Assembly: GCA_963989245.1 (NCBI GenBank) | Contig: OZ022351.1 | Location: 29,681,890 to 29,745,889, forward strand | DNA from: Nansenia antarctica | Lineage: Eukaryota; Chordata; Actinopteri; Argentiniformes; Microstomatidae | DNA length: 64,000 nt | Reading direction: 5' to 3' | Shown: positions 40,743 through 53,000 of the stretch, piece by piece | Numbering within the stretch: the first letter of the stretch is position 1 | How the letters are laid out: each line of letters opens with the position of its first letter | Program-made: the position numbers and the translations under genes | Notes under the pieces: generated by a model | Databases searched by the model: none | What the model was told of the DNA's origin: nothing | The model's input: the letters and a program-made list of their open reading frames with translations, nothing else

Positions 40743-41203
40743 TCCATGACGACAGCCGGAATGGAGTCGTCATGGAGACGCTTAGAGAATGTCGGTATTT
40801 CAGATTATATATTCCTCAGGAACCTATAACGCTGCTATCTTGTGACATACTGTCTGTTTGCGTGTTTATATGGTTACGTTTATGTTTCCATCCCTACAGG
40901 TGTTACAAGGTCCCTACAAAAGTGTCCTATAAACAGCTAATCTTATCTCTAGTGTGTCACAGAGGCCTGGGCAGGGATCCTAACGTTGTAACCTAACACA
41001 GTGGGTTTAACATGAAGTGATAATAGCTAGATTTTATAACCGATGTGAACACACTTTTCACACCTTTGGCATGACAGTGACAGTAGGAACACACTGGCGC
41101 AAGCAGGCTTTATAGATCATCATCTGTATTGTAGATCAGCTGTAGGTTGTCCGGTCCTGATTGCACTTCGAAGGCCTAAAAATGATTTGCCATTGTTGAA
41201 TAA

Positions 41204-41446
41204 TCGTGAGCTTAGAATGATAAGGTTCTATCTCCGTTTAGGGTAGTTCAGAGATATTGAGCGTCAAAGTTTTTACATTCCATTATGTTTTATGAGATGG
41301 AGCCTTTGTATTTGATTAACTAAAACATTTCAACATTTTAAAAATAACACAACACAGGCATTAATAAACATCTAATGGATCAGATTATGTAAGAAACTCA
41401 ATTTTGACCAAAAATGGAGATAGAACCTTATAATTATAACGTCACG
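41204..41446 (-). mobile_element. CGTGACG-type MITE, copy 5 (inverted)
   Basis: Starts TCGTGAGCTTAGAATGATAA and ends TAACGTCACG. It has one 26-bp unit. Confidence 0.75.
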
Positions 41447-41789
41447 TTATGTTGTTGGATAATGAACTATCTCCAGGCACCTCCCTGGGCCGTATGATGG
41501 CTAGAAAAAAACATGTTCACATCCCATTCAGGGTAGCTAATAGAGTTGTCATATTATTGCTACCTATCTTGTTCTTCAATTGATAATTCCTTGTGTTATA
41601 TAATTGTATTTCATAGATGGTGGTTGCCAATTGCTTACAATGTGTCTAGGCAGAATTAGCTCGACGTCCTCAGTGAGTGACATTCTGTGTTTATTTGGTT
41701 GTGCTGGTTGTGATGTAACACTTGTGTTGTCTCACATACGTCTTGACCAGGGAGGGGAGTGTGACCTATGCTATGGGTGTGTGCATACA

Positions 41790-41870
41790 TGGAACACTCT
41801 GTACATTCTGAACACATAGAACATTCTGTACATTCTGAACACATAGAACATTCTGTACATCACATTGCTG
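41790..41870. repeat. 27-bp repeat, three units
   Basis: The unit is 'acattctgaacacatagaac' plus 'attctgt'. Confidence 0.8.
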
Positions 41871-41900
41871 TATTCCTAGCAAACACACTTCTACTTCTGT

Positions 41901-41962
41901 GGGCGGCTGTGGCGCAGGAGGTAGAGCCGCTGTCTAATGATCGCAAGGTTGGCAGATCGGTG
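41901..41962 (+). mobile_element. SINE head only
   Basis: 'gcggctgtggcgcaggaggt' to 'cgcaaggttggcagatcgg', truncated before the B-box. Confidence 0.7.
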
Positions 41963-42679
41963 ACCACAAGTGAAGCATGACTTAGGCAATTATGCTACGA
42001 GGCTAACGATGTCATCTGTAAAATGCAAGACGTTCAGTAGATGCGTGTTGAGATACCGTCACAAACTCTCAGATGAGATAGGGGATTATTTAATTAGTTT
42101 TGTTCATAATTGTTTATTAGAGGTTTTCTTCTTACAAGAATGTATACTGCACACATATACAACGTTTTATAGACAAAAACATGTATATGGTGTACATGTA
42201 ATATATAATAATAATGGAATTTATTACATTTATAAATCATTATACAAGATGTAATTATACAAATAAGAAATATATACAAATAAGAAGGTATATAGTAAAG
42301 TGCATACATATAAAAAGTTATAGATACTAGATATAAATATATAACTATAGATACTATGATAACTACAGTAGTTCTCGTAAATACACATAAATAATATTGC
42401 ATATTTAATTTAACAGTTTTAGTGTAAATATTACGTCAGCTAGAATATTCAAGGATTTCTAGACTATTTCAACGGGGTTATAGAAAGGGTTTCTTTGCTA
42501 AATGGCTGGTCACATTCGTTTGTGTGTGAGTGGGAGTGACTACTATCTGCTAACTTCTGATGTGCGTATGTACAGAATAATAATATCTACTAACTTTGGT
42601 AGTTGAGCCAAAAGTTGGTAGTATGTACTCTATGTGGCCTTAGATTTTGCAAGGGAATTGGTCCCAGGGAGTGCCTAGG

Positions 42680-42780
42680 CTAGGGAAGAATAGAGGTTGT
42701 TTAGGCTAGGAAGAATAGAGGTTGTTAAGGCTAGAGGAGAATAGAGGTTGTCTAGGCTAGAGGAGAATAGAGGTTTCAGA
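42680..42780. repeat. 27-bp minisatellite, four units
   Basis: Units of 'aatagaggttgtctaggcta' plus 'gaggaga'-type endings. Confidence 0.8.
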
Positions 42781-43339
42781 CAGACACACAGGGTCACTTG
42801 CAATAAACATTTGTTACTGTAACTTCCTTGGTTTATTACCAGGGCAGTGTGGTCTGGATAGTTTAAGACCACTTGCAACATTTAGGCCTACGTTTAGCCT
42901 ACACAGCATCTCGTTATCAGCGTGAAGTGAATTTCAACAATGTCCAACATGTTGTCCTGCTTCTTGCCCTGTCAATTTCCTACTGTTGCAATAACATCAG
43001 ATAATAGGAAAGTGTCTTCCAGTGATTTCATTCTGTTTCTTGCTTCCTCTTTCTCAGAAAAAAAACTAAACAGAAGGCGCATGCCAGCATTTTATGACCT
43101 GGGTAAGGCAACAAGCTAGTTCTACTGAGGCAGCTGTCAAGACATCCACTGGGGAAAACACCTCAACATACCCAGGTTACCTAACCTCGCCTTATCTACG
43201 TTGCAAGTGGGATAAACTGTTACTGGCGCAGTGATTTATACCCCGGGGGGCCATTACGGAAACTTCTAGACCGACGACGTCGCCATGATATAACCCCTAA
43301 CACGCTAAGCGATGTTGCAAGTGACCCCCAATGTATTCA

Positions 43340-43470
43340 GCGTGAGCTAGATTACTCTTCCTGCTACGACTGGGGAATTGATGATTCACTTGCTTGAGTC
43401 TAACGTATTGGTTGTAAAGTCGCTTTGGAATAAGGCGTCTGCTAAATGCCCAAAATGTAAAAAATCTATG
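43340..43470 (+). mobile_element. LINE 3' tail
   Basis: 'gtgagctagattactcttcc' to 'aaggcgtctgctaaatgccc'. It ends about 20 bases from the stop codon of the B30.2 gene, which lies on the opposite strand. Confidence 0.65.
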
Positions 43471-43482
43471 TGGGAAATCTAT

Positions 43483-44015
43483 TCAAAATGTAGTCCTGGC
43501 GTCGGGGGAGATGACGGTGATGAGCGTGCGTCCGTCCAGCGGAGCGAACACCGGGTACAGCTTCTCCCTGAAGGTCCCCGTGAAGGTGTAGATGTGGGAC
43601 TTGTTGTCGGCGTTGTAGAAGGAGATCTGCCCCTCCTCGTAGTCCAGGTAGATGCCCATGCGGCGGGGGACCAGACCCAGGGGGAGCGGCGTCTCCGGCT
43701 TGGTGCATGCGTAGAACTGCCGGGTGCTGCGCCACAGCGTCCAGTAGCCGTCCCGCGGCGTCATGGGGAAGCGGCCGTGCCTCTTGGACCCGGCCGTGGT
43801 CAAACCGACCCGCCAGTAGCCGTCGTTGGCTAGGTTGACCTCCCAGTAGTGGCGTCCGGAGCCGTAGCCCTCCCAGCCCAGCACGCCGGGCCAGCTGTCG
43901 AAGCGCTGCGGGCTGTAGGGCAGGTCGGCCTCGGAGATGCCCTCCTGGACCTTGCGGTGGTCGTCGGAGAGCTGCAGCCACAGGTGGTTGGTCTTGGGGT
44001 CGAGGGTCACGTCCG
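43483..44015 (-). CDS. Last exon of the B30.2 gene: PRY-SPRY domain
   Basis: 533 bases encode the whole PRY-SPRY domain in one exon, as in TRIM and butyrophilin genes. The signature blocks are LDPKTNHLWLQLSDDHRKVQ (PRY), GVLGWEGYGSGRHYWEVNL (an LDP/WEV-type motif), WTLWRSTRQFYACT, MGIYLDYEEGQISFYNADN and LYPVFAPLDGRTLITVISPD. The G+C content is much higher than in the flanks. Confidence 0.92.
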
Positions 44016-47000
44016 CTGTGGAGGAGGGAGGTGAAGAGAGAAGAGAGAGAGAGAGTCGTGTTAGGAGCGCTCTCTGAGCTTTGTGTTTTTGTCACAGGGA
44101 TTCTGTGATTTTGGGGGGATTTTGTTTTACTTTAGTTAACATTTTGTGCAGAATGTAAAGTGTATGAAAAGTTACGTTTCGTGTTTCTAAGGAAAAGCAA
44201 ATGTTACCTGAAGCACTGCAGATCCAACTCCACACTAGGTATTGGGGAAAAAAACAAAAGACAAACTTTCAATGCACTGGTTGAAATATATTTCGGAGCC
44301 AATATACATATTGTATCTAGGCCTAGAAAGACATACTATTGTATCTAGTCCTAGAAAGACATACTTGTATTTGAGAGAGAGCAGGTACCTGAATTAGGGA
44401 TGTATCTGGGGTAGCCTGCCTTCCAGGTGCGTTGCTTGGCTGACAACCACAGCTGGGGAACGGCGCCCTGAAACACAGGAGACGGACGGCGGTTAACACT
44501 AGAACAGCCATGGGGTGGGGTCATTTAACCCTGTGAGTAAAACAAAAAGTTATATCTTTGCACTTGATCAAATTTCAGGACCCTCCTTTCATGACTTTTC
44601 CTAGATATGTGCGTTCTACCACCCGGTATCCTTACATTTTCAAAATCACATCAGGATAAGCTAGTATGATATGAAGCTATTGTACAGTTTTGCTGTGTAG
44701 GAGGCAGGCTAATTTACAAGACTAGTGCAGCCAACTAGTGGTCTTTATGTGTAAGTAGCTGATTTTAGCTGTTCTAGTGTTAAGCGATGCAGGCGGTTAG
44801 GAACCGAAAGTTCAACCTCTTGTCCTGTTTCCTGTCACCTGGGACGCTAACGCTAACGCTCTCCATCAAAGTGACACGAGTACAGGTCAGTCAGCACATT
44901 GGCGGCTAAAGCCTTTCAGTCAACTGACTGACAGATAACACCAGACTGCAGATAAGCAACTACTGGCCCTGCTGATATGACACCTGCTGATATGACCAGG
45001 AACACAGGTGGGCGTCAGATTACATGGCTACGCAGTGTTTACAGTGTTCTGTACATTGCTTTATGGCACCTACACCTACGTATGTACCAGGACATCACAA
45101 GGTGAAGATAGAGATACAGAGTGTTACAGAAAGTTTAGAAAACACTTCTGTCAATCATTCACAGGTAGGGCAGGTAGGATCTATGTATTATGCTCATTTG
45201 TGAGAACGTAGTTTCTATTACTGTAAGAAGCTGGTTGTTTTACTATGAAGAGTAGGTGATCGGCCTCACAGATACTGATGGGGGGAGTGGTGACATACCT
45301 CCACCATAAACCTTATCGCTTACCTTAAACCTTATGTACACTCTTTAACAAGCCCACCCAACAGTTATGTTTTTAGATCAGTGTACCGCTAGTTATGTAA
45401 GACACTTCCCGCAACTCTTTAGGTAGATACAGTACGTACATCTGAGCAACATGGTGTGTCTCACCCATCTTCCGTCGGAGACTGAAGACCCATCTCTTCA
45501 GGCTACACCTTAACTGCTCCTCCTGAGACATCTGCTACCCCCCAGCACGGCGTCTCCCCCTATACTGTGCCTCCTAAGACTTCTACTGCCCCCCTTGTAC
45601 TGTCTCTCCAGTGCCCCGCCATTTTTCTTCTATCACGGCGACTGCCAATGGTCCCTGGCCTGAGCTAGATTACTCTTCCTGCTACGACTGGTGGATTGAT
45701 GATTCACTTGCTTAGTCAAATGTATCGATTGTAAGTCGCTTTGGAATAAGGCGTCTGCTAAATGCCCAAAATGTAAAAAAATGTAAATGTAAAAATGTCT
45801 CACCTTGCTGTCCTCCTTCAGCAGAGACCAGGTGATGAACTCTATGAGAGGCAGCAGGTTGACCAGCCTCTTCTTCCTCAGCCCCAGTAGACGAAGAACC
45901 TGGGCCAGCTCATCACTCTGCACCCCGCAGCTCTGAACACACACACACACACACACACACCCCGTTAACCATCAATATTATGGTTAGCTATAACACAATA
46001 ACACAATGGTACAGTAGATCTAACACAACAGATATCGTCTAGCCATCAAGATTTATAGACTGGACGAAGCAATCATGAAAAGATTAGCTAACATATAATA
46101 ATCATAATAATAATCATCATAATATTAATTATGATAATTGTTTTATTGCCGTGCAATCAACTTGTCAGTCAATTGTCGGAATTAGTTTTTGTATGCTCTA
46201 GGCAAGGAGTCGGCCATAGACGGCGACGCTGAAGCAATTAGGGGTTCGGCGCCTTGCTCAAGGACACCTCGGCACGTGGCCAGCCGATGTTCGAAGTGCC
46301 GACCTCGCGATCACTAGACGCCGACTCTACCTCCTGAGCCACTGCCGCCCGCTTAGAGCTCAAGATAACCTTCGTGAACAAGCGTCTTTTTTTCTCATAT
46401 TGAACTTTGACCCCTTACCTCTGAGGCGATCTGCAGCTCCTTGGCCCACTCCATGATCATCTCCTGCAGCTGGTCGTTGGTGTCCTCCTCCTTCTCCTCC
46501 TCCTTCTCCTCCCCCTTCTCCTCCTCCTTGTCCTCCTCCCTCTCCTGCTGACACCTCTCAAGTCTCGAGGGTTTCGTCTTAGACTGAGGAAAACAGAGGA
46601 TTTATTGTTTTCAGTTTCAACTCAGATTCATATATATATACTGTACTACAAAAATGTCACGTTAAGTCAAGTCAGGTTTATTTCTATAGCACATTTACAA
46701 CGACAAAACAGCCGCCCAAAGTGCTTAACAGTTACAGTAACACTAGTAAAAAAGAAAACAATAAATAAAAAATACTCTAAAACAAAAACAAGATGCAATA
46801 CAGAATACAACAGATGCAGAAATAAAAGTGCAGAAAAGTGCAGTTGTCGGGGGGGCAGTCTCGTCATACTCCAAATGGGGTAGTTGTATCAGTGATCAGT
46901 GGGTGTGGTTGCTAAACTGACTACGTTAGGCGGTGTGATCCTAACGTGTGATCCTAAACGTAAAAAAAAAAATACTAAGATGTTCCTTGCCAAATAACAG

Positions 47001-50000
47001 AGAGGCTCATTTTTTTCATGTATTTTTGTATGTCAGACTGTTATTTTTGAATATGACTGATGACAGGTATTTTAAATACTCCAGTTCTAACTTTTTCTTT
47101 TGTCTGGCTGTTTAGCAACGTACTTTATTATATTACATGTTTCTCTTCGTGTTGTGAGCTTAGTTGTACTGTTGTACAACTGATTGTACCTGATTATTCC
47201 ACATGTCGGTGTTGCTCACAATCGGTATGTCGATTGTCAGTTATAGTATCATACTCTATATTTTTACTACAGACACTTAGCTTGACTGAGTGTCTTTGTA
47301 TCTTTTGTAGATTGTACATTGATTATGTCTGTATGTCTGTATGTTGTATGTTCAGGACCCCAGGAAGACTAGAGGTACATCCGTGTGCTTCTAATGGGGA
47401 TCCTTAAATCAAACCTAATCAGATCTCACCTGGTCGACGCTGTTGAGCTCACTGGCCCACTGCAGGATGAGCTTGCGGCTCTCCTCCAGGCTGCGCTCCG
47501 TGGGGTCTGCGCTCTGGGCCGTGGGGGGGTCCTCTCTACTGCTGCCCTCGCCCGCGTCACCGCCGCTCTGCAACCAGACAACGCCAGGGGTCAATATCAC
47601 CCTCTGCACTCTCAACAAGGGTCAATATCACCCTCTGCACTCTCAACAAGGGTCAATATCACCCTCTGCACTCTCAACAAGGGTCAATATCACCCTCTGC
47701 ACTCTCAACAAGGGTCAATATCACCCTCTGCACTCTCATCAAGGGTCAATATCACACTCAGCACTCTCAACAAGGGTCAATATCACCCTCTGCACTCTCA
47801 ACAAGGGTCAATATCACCCTCTGCACTCTCAACAAGGGTCAATATCACCCTCTGCACTCTCTACAAGGGTCAATATCACCCTCTGCACTCTCAACAAGGG
47901 TCAATATAACCCTCTGCACTCTCAACAAGGGTCAATATCACCCTCTACACTCTCAACAAGGGTCAATATCACCCTCTACACTCTCAACAAGGGTCAATAT
48001 CACCCTCTGCACTCTCAACAAGGGTCAATATCACCCTCTACACTCTCAACAAGGGTCAATATCACCCTCTACACTCTCAACAAGGGTCAATATCACCCTA
48101 CAAGGGTCAATATCACCCAGCCATTCGGCTGCTAAATGAGTAGACCCAGCAGGGAAAGAGGGGGTCCTGCCATCTCCTGTACACTTTTGACTTGTTATGC
48201 ACTTTTTTGCATCCCTTGAATCTGTTCTTAAACTTGAACTGTAAACTTAGGCACTTTTTATGTATCTCTTGAATTGTTCTTGAACTTGAAATGTTGGACT
48301 TGCACCCGTGAACCGTGGCCTGGGTGCTGAGCTCCGGTGGTGAATGTGTTGTTGTGTGATCGTGTGTGTGTGTGTGAGTGTGTTGTTGTGTGATCGTGTG
48401 TTTGTGGCCATGAACTGTGGAAACTGAATTGCCCTTCGGGGATGAATAAAGTATTCTGTATCTGTATCTGTATCTGTAGCAATGTGACCTCCGTAGACTC
48501 CATGGACTAATAGCAAAACTGAAAGCGAGTTTAGTTTATGCAACCGTGACCCTGACCAGTGACTCACAGTAGAGTCACATGTCTGTCCTCATCACTTCCA
48601 ACGCCTGCGTGGCCTCCTTGTGAAATCTCCTACCCCGACCCTACCACACCAGACTCAAGACGCAGTCTGTTCAGAGTTCGCCTTCCTACAGCATGGCATG
48701 GGTCCTGACTAACACTATTAACCCTAACTCTTCCTACAGTATGGCCTGGTCCTGACAAACACTATTAACCCTAACCCTTCCTACAGCATGGTCCTGACTA
48801 ACACTATTAACCCTAACCCTTCCTACAGCATGGCCTGGTCCTAACACTATTAACCCTAACCCTTCCTACAGCATGGTCCTGACTAACACTATTAACCCTA
48901 ACCCTTCCTACAGCATGGTCCTGACTAACACTATTAACACTAACCCTTCCTACAGCATGGTCCTGACTAACACTATTAACCCTAACCCTTCCTACAGCAT
49001 GGTCCTGACTAACACTATTAACACTAACCCTTCCTACAGCATGGTCCTGACTAACACTATTAACACTAACCCTTCCTACAGCAGCATGGTCCTGACTAAC
49101 ACTATTAACCCTAACCCTTCCTACAGCATGGCGTGGGTCCTGACTAACACTATTAACACTAACCCTTCCTACAGCATGGCATGGGTCCTGACTAACACTA
49201 TTAACACTAACCCTTCCTACAGCATGGCATGGTCCTGACTAACACTATTAACCCTTCCTACAGCATGGCATGGTCCTGACTAACACTATTAACCCTAACC
49301 CTTCCTACAGCATGGCATGGTCCTGACTAACACTATTAACCCTAACCCTTCCTACAGCATGGCATGGTCCTGACTAACACTATTAACCCTAACCCTTCCT
49401 ACAGCATGGCATGGTCCTGACTAACACTATCCCCCATAGCTGCCTTTTTGTTTGTTGTGTTTCTTTTTGTTGTTTATTGTCCACTTTTTATGTATCTCTT
49501 GAATCTGTTCTTAAACTTGAACTGTTGGAGTTGCACTTGTGAACCGTGGACTGGGTGCTGAGCTCCAGTGGTGAGTGTGTTGTTGTGTGATCGTGTGTTT
49601 GTGGTCATGAACTGTGGAAACTGAATTGCCCTTCGGGGATAAATAACGTATTCTGTATCTGTATCTGTATCTGTATCAATGTGACCTCCGTAGACGTGGA
49701 CTAATAGCAAAACTGAAAGCGAGTTTAGTTTATGCAACCGTGACCGTGACCAGTGACTCACAGTAGAGTCACATGTCTGTCCTCATCACTTCCAACGCCC
49801 GCGTGGCCTCCTTGTGAAATCTCCTACCCCGACCCTACCACACCAGACTCAAGACGCAGTCTGTTCAGAGTTCGCCTTCCTACAGCATGACATGGGTCCT
49901 GACTAACACTATTAACCCTTCCTACAGCATGGCATAGTCCTAACACTATTAACACTAACCCTTCCTACAGCATGGCATGGTCCTGACTAACACTATCCCC

Positions 50001-53000
50001 CATAGCTGCCTTTTTGTTTGTTGTGTTTCTTTTTGTTGTTTATTGTCCTGCTTCTCTTCTTCTTCTCCTTCTTTTTTCTTTCTTTTTCTTGTACAGCGTC
50101 CTTGAGTTTGAGAAAGGCGCTTTTAAATAAAAATCTATTATTATTATTATTATTACTGTCACAGACCTTGGGCCAGTTACATAAACATAGATTAAGACTG
50201 GTCTAAGCCTTAGACTAGTCTTATATTCTCAGGTTAGACCAGTCTAATTAAGACTGCCTTTTGCATTAAAAAAAAAGACTGACTTATTTTACCTAGAATG
50301 CATTGCGTGACAGGATATCTAAGTCAGTCTTACTTTAGTCACTCATAGGTGAGCTTTATGCAACAGGAAAATGTTAGAGTCTATAGCAAGACTGACTTAA
50401 AGTGAGATGTAAGTCTAAGACTGGGTCTGTCTTTATGCATCCGGCCCCTGGATATCGCCATCAGAAACGCACACAATGGGGCGCTTAGGTGGCGTAACGG
50501 GACATATCCTGCATGTCATCCCTTCTCTCTCTCACCCATACTAAATCTATACTGTGTCTGTCAATAAAAAGAAAACTATGAGTGGGACTGCCCCACTCAG
50601 CAAAAAAAAAAAGAAAGGCACACAATGTTCTCCCTCCTGTCCTCTCTGTCCCAGACCAGCGGGGGCGGTTGGTCGGTTTCACAGGGCCGTAAAAGGCGAT
50701 AAGAACCGCTCTATCGGCAGCCCTCTCCTCATCTGACTGTGTAACTTCTGAGAGGCTGTTGAATGTCTACTTGTCTCCCATGGCAACGCTTCTCCAACCT
50801 CTCCAACAGAAGTCAACCATTTACCGATATTTGGCCCCTGGTTAAGGGAATCAGTACATGTTTTTTTTCTAGGACAAAAACTGTTAAACAAAAGTGAATC
50901 GTTGCAAGTCTTTGAGTTTTATCTCAAGTTTATTAACATACCAAGATTAAATGAGCCAGCCAAAATGAGACATATACCACACTGTTTTCTTCAAAAGCCG
51001 CCCACCTTTTTCTGGAGAATCTCTTTCCATTCTCTGGCCTCATGGTTCATCATTTCAGACACATTTGTGTTGACTTGACGCAAATGAAACGATAGGCTTT
51101 GCCAAGATTATTCAGTTTGTATTTTGTCCCTCAGATCTGCAATCTGTCACAACCTCCTTTTGTTTCCCCAAATATTCATCCTCTAACCTAAGACCCTAAT
51201 TCCTTATCTCTATAGCTCATACTCTCTTATACAACGGATAGATCCGGTCTATTGTCTCTATTGGTCAGTTTGGTCCATTGTCTCTATTGGTCAGTTTGCG
51301 TTCCAGCCGTGCCGATATCCATGACATACGCAGGGCTAAATGGAATGTTGACACGTTTGTATATATTACCGTTATCAAAGTTATATTATACTGATTCCCT
51401 TAATGACACACCGTTGCTTAGCAACCGATAAACAACTGTTCAGCGGATGAATACACTTCATATATACCACGGCTTCTATAACGCTTAATTAACCCCCCCC
51501 CCCCTCTCTCTCTCTCTCCCCCCCCCTCTCCCTACCTTGCACACTTGGGCGACCTGGTCCTTCCAGTGGTTGATGAAGCGGACACACTCCTGCAGGCTGC
51601 GCAGCTCCTTCAGGCTGTTCTGACGAGGCCGTTGCTGACAGAGAGAAACACACATGAGCAGAGAGCCACATAACGTCTGCATACGATGGGGGAAATAAGT
51701 ATTCAACACACCAACAATATAATTTTTTTATTCAACATATTTCCCATATAGTGTTTATTACGGTAACTCGAAGCACAAAGCTCATGGAGAGATGAGGAGA
51801 TTTAAAGAGAGAAGCGGCATTACGAGCGAGCTTATTTTAGTGGTGTTTTACGAGCTGTGTTTTTATACTTTTCAGACAGACACATTTTCACAAACTTGAT
51901 ATCAAGCAACAGAAGAGTAATGGGTCGATAGTCAGATAAGCTCGAAACATTCGATTTGATGGAACGTCAGGCAGTTGTAGCTGTAGGCCTAGTTATACGT
52001 TGTATAACTGTGTGTGTGTTTGTGTGCGCTCGCCTGCGTATGTGCGTGCGTGGGGGGTGCAGGTGTGTACCTGTGCGCGTGTGGAGAAGCCGCTGCTCTT
52101 GAAGGGGTTGGTGGGGGCGGAGCTGTGGGCCTGGATGTCCTCCTCCGGCACGTTCCAGCGCACGGCGCCGATGGAGTGGCTCTGGGACCCGCTCTCCAGC
52201 CTCAGCTGGGAACGCACCTCTGGAGAGGGGAGAGAGGGGTCAGAGGTCAGGGGAGAGGAATTGTAAAAAAAAATTGTGACACTCAATGAGGCCTTTTCCA
52301 TTCAACATTTACATCAAATCAAAATAAATATTTGTGTCACGTTCTAATGCTTTGGTCCTCATCTCGGGATCTGATGTAATGATCAGATGAATACATTTCC
52401 GGTTTGTTTAAAATCAACGACACACTCGCTAGTCAACTAACACAGCTTGTTTTGTGAGTCTGCTAACAATGTAAAGTAGTGTTATAGTTAACTAGGTAAC
52501 AATGTAAAGTAGTGTTGTAGTTAACTAGGTAGCAGTGGGGATTACTCACTGAATCCATTTCGTTGCAGTATTTTTTGGCTTGACTAGCAAGTGTGTGTTG
52601 TGATTCTCAACAACGTCGAAAGGTAGTTCCGTGTTTCAAAAGAAAATTCTGAACATTTTGATTGGTTGCCGACATGACACATTTGTCTCTTCCAAATTAA
52701 ATCACAAACGATTATCTCTCTCTCTTTCACTTTATTAACAATCAAATCAGGTAACGTATCAATCCAAGCCTAATTAATAGTTTTTTTGTGTCCTAAAATG
52801 TATTGTATTTAATCAATCATTGTATTCACCGTGGCTCAGTATCTCTAAATGTTTAATCTAGATCAGAATGTTCCCATTGTCATTTGCTATCCATGATGAA
52901 TCCTGAATAGCAAAAAATATAATAAATTTTGATCCTGCTTAAACATTTTTGAAATACTAGGACTATGATCTGGTGAGATCTGGTGAGATCTGGTATGATC

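Larger units (their letters stand above)
37472..43482. other. 6-kb region between the lectin/FN3 gene and the B30.2 gene
   Basis: The left part holds the 3'UTR of the lectin gene with AATAAA at 37721. The region then contains MITEs (38050-38285, 39245-39416, 41204-41446), SINEs (38448-38645, 40478-40742, 41901-41962), a 17-bp array (38782-38875), a reversed retroelement tail (39750-39960), two short minisatellites (41790-41870, 42680-42780) and an AT-rich stretch (42080-42440). No coding exon was recognised. Confidence 0.65.
45804..51634 (-). other. Four phase-0 exons with a repeated W-helix motif
   Basis: Exons 51634-51536 (FINHWKDQVAQV), 47567-47430 (LILQWASELNSVD), 46583-46419 (MIMEWAKELQIASE) and 45932-45804 (EFITWSLLKEDS) all begin and end in phase 0. 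Each carries hydrophobic-Ile-x-x-Trp-x-x-Glu/Gln-Leu/Val close to its 3' end; the fourth has one residue fewer before Trp. This suggests exon duplication. The ancestral unit is not identified. Confidence 0.6.

Noticed and set aside
43466..44095. 209-codon frame overlapping the PRY-SPRY exon
   Set aside because: Shadow frame of the high-GC exon; the PRY-SPRY motifs are in the other minus-strand frame.
47385..48135. 174- and 230-codon frames with internal repeats
   Set aside because: 31-bp minisatellite on the antisense strand of the B30.2 gene; only 47430-47567 is coding, on the minus strand.
48873..49238. 121-codon repeat frame (MVLTNTINPNPSYS)
   Set aside because: Tandem array without start context or conserved family; repeat artefact.
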